DNA from: Deltaproteobacteria bacterium
GTDB lineage: Bacteria > Desulfobacterota > DSM-4660 > Desulfatiglandales > Desulfatiglandaceae
Assembly (NCBI GenBank): GCA_018644785.1
Contig: JABGPV010000201.1
Coordinates: 1-9,458, forward strand
Length of the DNA stretch: 9,458 nt
Reading direction: 5' to 3'
Positions 6,877 through 9,458 of the stretch are shown here, piece after piece. Both the position numbers and the translations under genes were made by a program. The notes beneath the pieces are model-generated. The model saw only the letters and a program-made list of their open reading frames with translations. It made no database searches and had not been told where the DNA came from. The stretch's first letter is position 1. Every line of letters starts with the position of its first letter.

Positions 6877-7608
6877 TTACAAGTTCTCCTGCAACTCCCC
6901 GGAATTAAAAGGAATACTGCCATCCACCTTGCATAACTGTTCCCCCACATGCAGAAGGTCCTCTGTCATGGCATTCCCGGCCGCAACCGAATCCTTTTTT
7001 ATCAGGCACTCCAGAATAATCTGATGCGCCTCGCGAACTTCCGTGTAAAATTCAGTTCCCAGATCGAGACGGCCCTTGATCTCTTCTAAAAGGTTGTCAA
7101 TAAAATCGATTATCAAGGTCAGAAGCGTGTTTCCCGCCATCCTGGCCAGATAGCGATGGAACCCAATCTCCCTGGAAAGCTCTGATCCGCCGGGCTCGAT
7201 CTTTTCTCCAATAATTTTCTTGAGGTTCTGCACATCTTCATCGGTTATCCTGGATGCGGCAATCTGCGCCACAGTCGGTTCGATCAAATAACGAAGCATG
7301 GTAATTTCCCTGATGGAAACCGGCTGGAAATGGATAAAATTGATGAGGCTGTGAATGGTGGTTTTCATATCCACCTCGGCTACAAAGGCACCGCCAGCGA
7401 TACCCTTACGAATTTCAATCAACCCGAGCACCTCGAGAACCCTGAGAGCTTCGCGCATGGTGGCCTTGCTGACCTCAAACTGCTCCATCAGTACTTTTTC
7501 GGAAGCCAGACTGTCCCCGGGCTTCAGTTGTCCCGAAAGGATGGCATCCCGAATCTGGGCGATGATTTTATCCGAAACTTTTTCTGATTTGCTGGCGGTT
7601 TTAAACAT
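6877..7608 (-). CDS. GntR-family transcriptional regulator, FadR subfamily (FCD domain)
   Basis: A 243-residue DNA-binding regulator. The winged helix-turn-helix is at about residues 10-78: SDKIIAQIRDAILSGQLKPG, then LASEKVLMEQFEVSKATMREALRVLEVLGLIE and a wing with RKGIAGGAFV. The C-terminal all-helical FCD domain carries the metal-site pattern E147-x3-H151, H195 and H220, matching the D/E-x3-H...H...H set that in this family binds a metal and a carboxylate effector. It is the first gene of the leftward operon and is divergent from the ferredoxin/AOR-like pair, the usual position for a local regulator. No clear Shine-Dalgarno sequence precedes the ATG at 7608, which fits low expression. The likely effector is a carboxylate substrate or intermediate of the pathway; whether it represses or activates cannot be read. 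Confidence 0.92.
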   Translation of the reverse strand: MFKTASKSEKVSDKIIAQIRDAILSGQLKPGDSLASEKVLMEQFEVSKATMREALRVLEVLGLIEIRKGIAGGAFVAEVDMKTTIHSLINFIHFQPVSIREITMLRYLIEPTVAQIAASRITDEDVQNLKKIIGEKIEPGGSELSREIGFHRYLARMAGNTLLTLIIDFIDNLLEEIKGRLDLGTEFYTEVREAHQIILECLIKKDSVAAGNAMTEDLLHVGEQLCKVDGSIPFNSGELQENL

Positions 7609-7647
7609 AACGGTTTCTGCGGAAAGACGGGTTTTTGTTTCTTCTCA

Positions 7648-7676
7648 CCAATACAGAAGAGAAAAGATCGTGTCAA
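7648..7676 (-). promoter_or_regulatory. Candidate sigma-70 promoter of the regulator/catabolic operon
   Basis: On the minus strand a perfect -35 TTGACA (7676-7671) is followed after 17 bases by TATTGG (7653-7648), a weak -10 with three of six consensus bases. The AT-rich tract just upstream could serve as an UP element or operator. The predicted start point leaves a leader of roughly 30 bases before the ATG at 7608. The -35 is convincing and the -10 is not. Confidence 0.5.
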
Positions 7677-7679
7677 GGA

Positions 7680-7722
7680 AAATATTATAATATTTATAAT
7701 ATGCTAAATATTATAAAATATT
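7680..7722. promoter_or_regulatory. Pair of AT-rich palindromic boxes between divergent promoters (candidate operators)
   Basis: Box 1 (7680-7695) is a perfect 16-base palindrome, AAATATTATAATATTT. Box 2 (7707-7722) has the same AATATT arms separated by four bases instead of two. Both contain AAATATTATAA (7680-7690 and 7706-7716), 26 bases apart. Box 1 ends three bases from the leftward -35 and box 2 ends two bases from the rightward -35, so a protein bound at either box would touch RNA polymerase at that promoter. The adjacent FCD regulator is the obvious candidate. Alternatively the tract is a shared UP element or a nucleoid-protein site: pure A/T palindromes arise readily by chance, and no GT...AC core usual for FadR-type operators is present. 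Confidence 0.5.
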
Positions 7723-7724
7723 AT

Positions 7725-7753
7725 TTGACTTTTTTTCGGACCCCATATATGAA
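7725..7753 (+). promoter_or_regulatory. Candidate sigma-70 promoter of the ferredoxin/AOR-like operon
   Basis: TTGACT (7725-7730, five of six consensus bases) and TATGAA (7748-7753, four of six) are separated by 17 bases. The AT-rich boxes lie directly upstream. Transcription would begin near 7760, giving a leader of about 100 bases before the ferredoxin ATG at 7860. Confidence 0.5.
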
Positions 7754-7759
7754 TATATG
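7744..7759. repeat. 16-base inverted repeat over the rightward -10 element
   Basis: CATATATGAATATATG has perfect seven-base arms and a two-base centre. It covers the candidate -10 hexamer and likely start region of the rightward promoter, where a bound repressor would block open-complex formation. It is unlike the AATATT boxes upstream, so it may be a second regulator's site or a chance AT palindrome. Confidence 0.35.
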
Positions 7760-7816
7760 TTGAAAAATAAGTCTGATCGTATTTTGTTTGCCATATCAGG
7801 GAGATAACCAGCATAC

Positions 7817-7846
7817 CTTTTACACTAGGACAGCTTTTACACAAGG
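7817..7846 (+). repeat. 13-base imperfect direct repeat in the leader of the ferredoxin gene
   Basis: CTTTTACACTAGG (7817-7829) and CTTTTACACAAGG (7834-7846) match at 12 of 13 positions and are spaced 17 bases apart. The second copy runs into the ribosome-binding site. This could be a binding site for a regulator or RNA-binding protein, or a short duplication. No function is assigned. Confidence 0.4.
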
Positions 7847-7850
7847 GAGG
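7845..7850 (+). promoter_or_regulatory. Ribosome-binding site fixing the ferredoxin start
   Basis: GGGAGG lies nine bases before the ATG at 7860. It supports the 117-residue protein over an in-frame ATG at 7788, which has no Shine-Dalgarno sequence, would start close to the predicted transcription start, and would add 24 residues unlike a ferredoxin N-terminus. Confidence 0.75.
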
Positions 7851-7859
7851 GATCTTTTT

Positions 7860-8213
7860 ATGGGAATACAGATTGACGCGTTAAAATGTACCGCCTGCAT
7901 GGCCTGTGAACTGGCCTGCGGATATCACCGGGACGACGCCTTCGCCCTTCTTTCATCATGTATCGTGCCTTACCGGGGACGTGAGAAGAAAAATTATGTG
8001 GGTGTGATTCTAAAGGAGGAGGACAGCCTGGTAGCTGCCCGCCCCGAAGGCATTGAAATTAACCGGATCGGTGAAGAACAGGATCCCGAAAAAGAAGCGG
8101 ATGCCTCCGCAAAACCGATGCTGCTCAGGGAATCCTGTGACCTCTGCGATGATGTGGACGATGGTCCGCTCTGTATTACATTCTGTCCCACAGGTGCAAT
8201 TTCCATGGCCTAA
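7860..8213 (+). CDS. Two-[4Fe-4S] ferredoxin-like protein, AOR-associated
   Basis: A 117-residue acidic cytoplasmic Fe-S protein. The N-terminal motif C10-x2-C13-x2-C16-x3-C20 is followed by GYH, as in ferredoxin-like subunits encoded next to AOR-family enzymes. The C-terminal motif is C93-x2-C96-x8-C105-x3-C109-P. In ferredoxin folds the ligands cross over, so C10/C13/C16 with C109 and C93/C96/C105 with C20 are expected to hold two [4Fe-4S] clusters. About 70 residues separate the motifs, including VPYRGREKKNYVGV and an acidic Glu/Asp-rich linker (about 71-81). It is the first gene rightward and ends 24 bases before the AOR-like gene, so it is probably that protein's electron-transfer partner. 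Two clusters rather than four makes it simpler than the DmsB/HycB type. Confidence 0.85.
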   Translation: MGIQIDALKCTACMACELACGYHRDDAFALLSSCIVPYRGREKKNYVGVILKEEDSLVAARPEGIEINRIGEEQDPEKEADASAKPMLLRESCDLCDDVDDGPLCITFCPTGAISMA

Positions 8214-8237
8214 ACAAGGAAACAAGGAGACAACATT

Positions 8238-9458
8238 ATGGAATATCTGGCATCCGATAAAATCGCCATCGTAGACCTGAGTACCGGTGACATTACCGAA
8301 GACGAACTGGACGAGGATCTCGTTCTGGATAAAATCGGCGGGGCCGGCATCACGAAACATCTCTATGATCAGCATGCATCCGCCCAATCTACCGGGAACG
8401 GGCCGATAGTACTGGGAACCGGATTGCTAACCGGAACACTGGTCCCGGGGTCTTCCCTGGGCCTTATAACAGCCAAAAGTCCTGTCACTGGAAAAGTCTC
8501 TCATATCCCCTTGAACCTCGATGCGGGTATAGAACTGAAATACTCCGGTTTTGACTATATCGTAATCAAAGGCAGGTCTGATAAGCCCGTCTATCTGTGG
8601 ATCCATGACGGGATACTGGATATCAACGATGCCGGTGACCTGTGGGGAAAAGACACCTGGGCCGCCACAGATCATATTCGCAGTGAAATGGGCGATGACC
8701 TGATTCAGGTACTGAGCATCGGTCAGGCCGGGGAAAAAGCCTCGGACCTGGCTCAGATCGGCATCAACTACTGGCAAAGCGCCGACCGTTTTGGTTTTGG
8801 CAAGCTGTGTGGTGAAAAGAACCTCAAGCTCATCGCCATTCGAGGCATGGGGCTTCTGGAAATATCCGAACCCGAAGCTTTTATCGAAGACTGCGCGGAA
8901 CTGATTGCCGCCATTCGATCCAACACCACCACCCAAAAACAGGGCATCGCGGCAGTATCAGCGGCACTGGGGGAAGAAGATCTGGGCGATTGGCTCGGAC
9001 CCCTGACACACCGGCACATGGCCTGCTTTAATACGCCTGTTGCCACCAACACGTTTATCTTTACCGATGAGGACCCTGCCCTTCTGAAAGAGACCGCCGT
9101 AACGGAACCAGGGTTTTTGCTCACCGATATATTTCCGCTGGCCGCTTTAAAGAAAGCAGGGCTTTCCGCAAAAGACGCAGGATTGGTTCTCAAGGCCTGT
9201 GCCAAATACGGCATTGACGGGGCCGCCGTAGCTGAACTGAGCGCAAAATCCGGACTCACAGACCCTGTGGAAATCGAGAAGACCTTTTCAGATCTCAAGG
9301 GCCCCGTGGAAAGCGCCGGCAAAAGCGTTTTCAGCCCCTGGGCGGCCGTGGGTCAGGACATTAATGCCAACTGGGAAAGACGGCAGGCAGTCGCTTACAT
9401 CCTGGGCCTTCACCCCATATGGTTTCAAATGGCCACCGACCTGACGGAAGAAAAACTG
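8238..9458 (+). CDS. Aldehyde:ferredoxin oxidoreductase-family protein with altered cofactor motifs (3' end beyond window)
   Basis: The frame is open from ATG 8238 to the right edge, giving 407 residues. The AOR N-terminal domain is recognisable: IAIVDLSTGDI (9-19), GGAGITKHLYD (34-44), GTGLLTGTLVPGS (60-72), AKSPVTGK (79-86), ELKYSGFDYIVIKGRSDKPVYLWIHDG split over 99-125, LWGKDTW (135-141), IGQAGEKASDLAQIG (161-175) and GEKNLKLIAIRG (192-203). Deviations from canonical AOR: the cluster motif C-x2-C-x3-C is C263-x2-T266-x3-T270; the NAGGxFG pterin segment before ELK is not conserved; the Arg of the APxSGR segment is absent; and AYILGLHP (386-393) has His392 where related proteins have Cys. 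The distance from cluster motif to that segment is about 130 residues, against about 200 in Pyrococcus furiosus AOR. The start follows AAGGAGA. The fold is clear; tungsten-pterin catalysis is doubtful. Confidence 0.82.
   Translation, partial: MEYLASDKIAIVDLSTGDITEDELDEDLVLDKIGGAGITKHLYDQHASAQSTGNGPIVLGTGLLTGTLVPGSSLGLITAKSPVTGKVSHIPLNLDAGIELKYSGFDYIVIKGRSDKPVYLWIHDGILDINDAGDLWGKDTWAATDHIRSEMGDDLIQVLSIGQAGEKASDLAQIGINYWQSADRFGFGKLCGEKNLKLIAIRGMGLLEISEPEAFIEDCAELIAAIRSNTTTQKQGIAAVSAALGEEDLGDWLGPLTHRHMACFNTPVATNTFIFTDEDPALLKETAVTEPGFLLTDIFPLAALKKAGLSAKDAGLVLKACAKYGIDGAAVAELSAKSGLTDPVEIEKTFSDLKGPVESAGKSVFSPWAAVGQDINANWERRQAVAYILGLHPIWFQMATDLTEEKL

Noticed and set aside
7788..7859. N-terminal extension of the ferredoxin starting at ATG 7788.
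   Set aside because: No ribosome-binding site, non-conserved residues, and a strong GGGAGG lies within it, correctly spaced for ATG 7860.
7609..7859. Possible riboswitch or small RNA in the 251-base divergent gap.
   Set aside because: The gap is explained by two promoters, AT palindromes and a short leader; no stable GC-bearing multi-stem fold is visible.
8010..9322. Minus-strand open frames over the ferredoxin and AOR-like genes.
   Set aside because: Translations are Ser/Pro/Gly-rich without recognisable motifs, while the plus strand carries conserved Fe-S and AOR sequences.
1..9458. CRISPR array, insertion sequence, tRNA or prophage signal anywhere in the window.
   Set aside because: No regularly spaced repeats, terminal inverted repeats with a transposase, tRNA-like cloverleaf or phage genes were seen; gene density and codon style look uniform.

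Overview
The window looks like chromosomal DNA of a strictly anaerobic bacterium, most plausibly a sulfate-reducing or related Desulfobacterota (deltaproteobacterial) heterotroph. This is inferred from gene content: a CCG-type (HdrD/GlcF-like) iron-sulfur protein next to an FAD-linked oxidoreductase, a small two-cluster ferredoxin next to an aldehyde:ferredoxin oxidoreductase (AOR)-family protein, and a LivHM-type ABC importer. There is no rRNA, tRNA, CRISPR array, transposase or other mobile-element sequence.

Layout. A divergent control region at about 7609-7859 splits the window. Leftward (minus strand), in transcription order: a GntR/FadR-type (FCD) regulator (6877-7608); an aldehyde dehydrogenase of the methylmalonate-semialdehyde dehydrogenase group (5315-6853); a PCMH/VAO-like FAD-linked oxidoreductase (3819-5249); a CCG-domain Fe-S protein (2474-3790); a periplasmic ligand-binding protein (1201-2391); LivH-type permease (199-1074); and the first 66 codons of a LivM-type permease running off the left edge (1-199). 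Gaps are short, so this reads as one operon, with an intrinsic-terminator-like hairpin between the binding protein and the permeases. Rightward: a two-[4Fe-4S] ferredoxin-like protein (7860-8213), then an AOR-family protein open at the right edge (8238-9458).

How the genes may work together (inference). The ABC importer brings in an organic acid, amino acid or aromatic compound. The flavoprotein oxidises an alcohol, hydroxy acid or alkylphenol and passes electrons to its Fe-S partner. The aldehyde dehydrogenase takes the resulting (semi)aldehyde to an acid or acyl-CoA. The FCD regulator senses a carboxylate intermediate and controls both directions through two AT-rich palindromic boxes that lie directly against two outward-facing -35 elements.

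The most unusual element is the AOR-family protein. Its N-terminal fold signature is clear, but the cluster motif C-x2-C-x3-C reads C-x2-T-x3-T, the usual pterin-binding stretches are altered, and the distal LG(I/L)CP-like motif reads LGLHP after an apparently shortened C-terminal region. It may be a cofactor-poor or cofactor-free AOR paralogue that works with the ferredoxin, and possibly with a canonical partner beyond the window.
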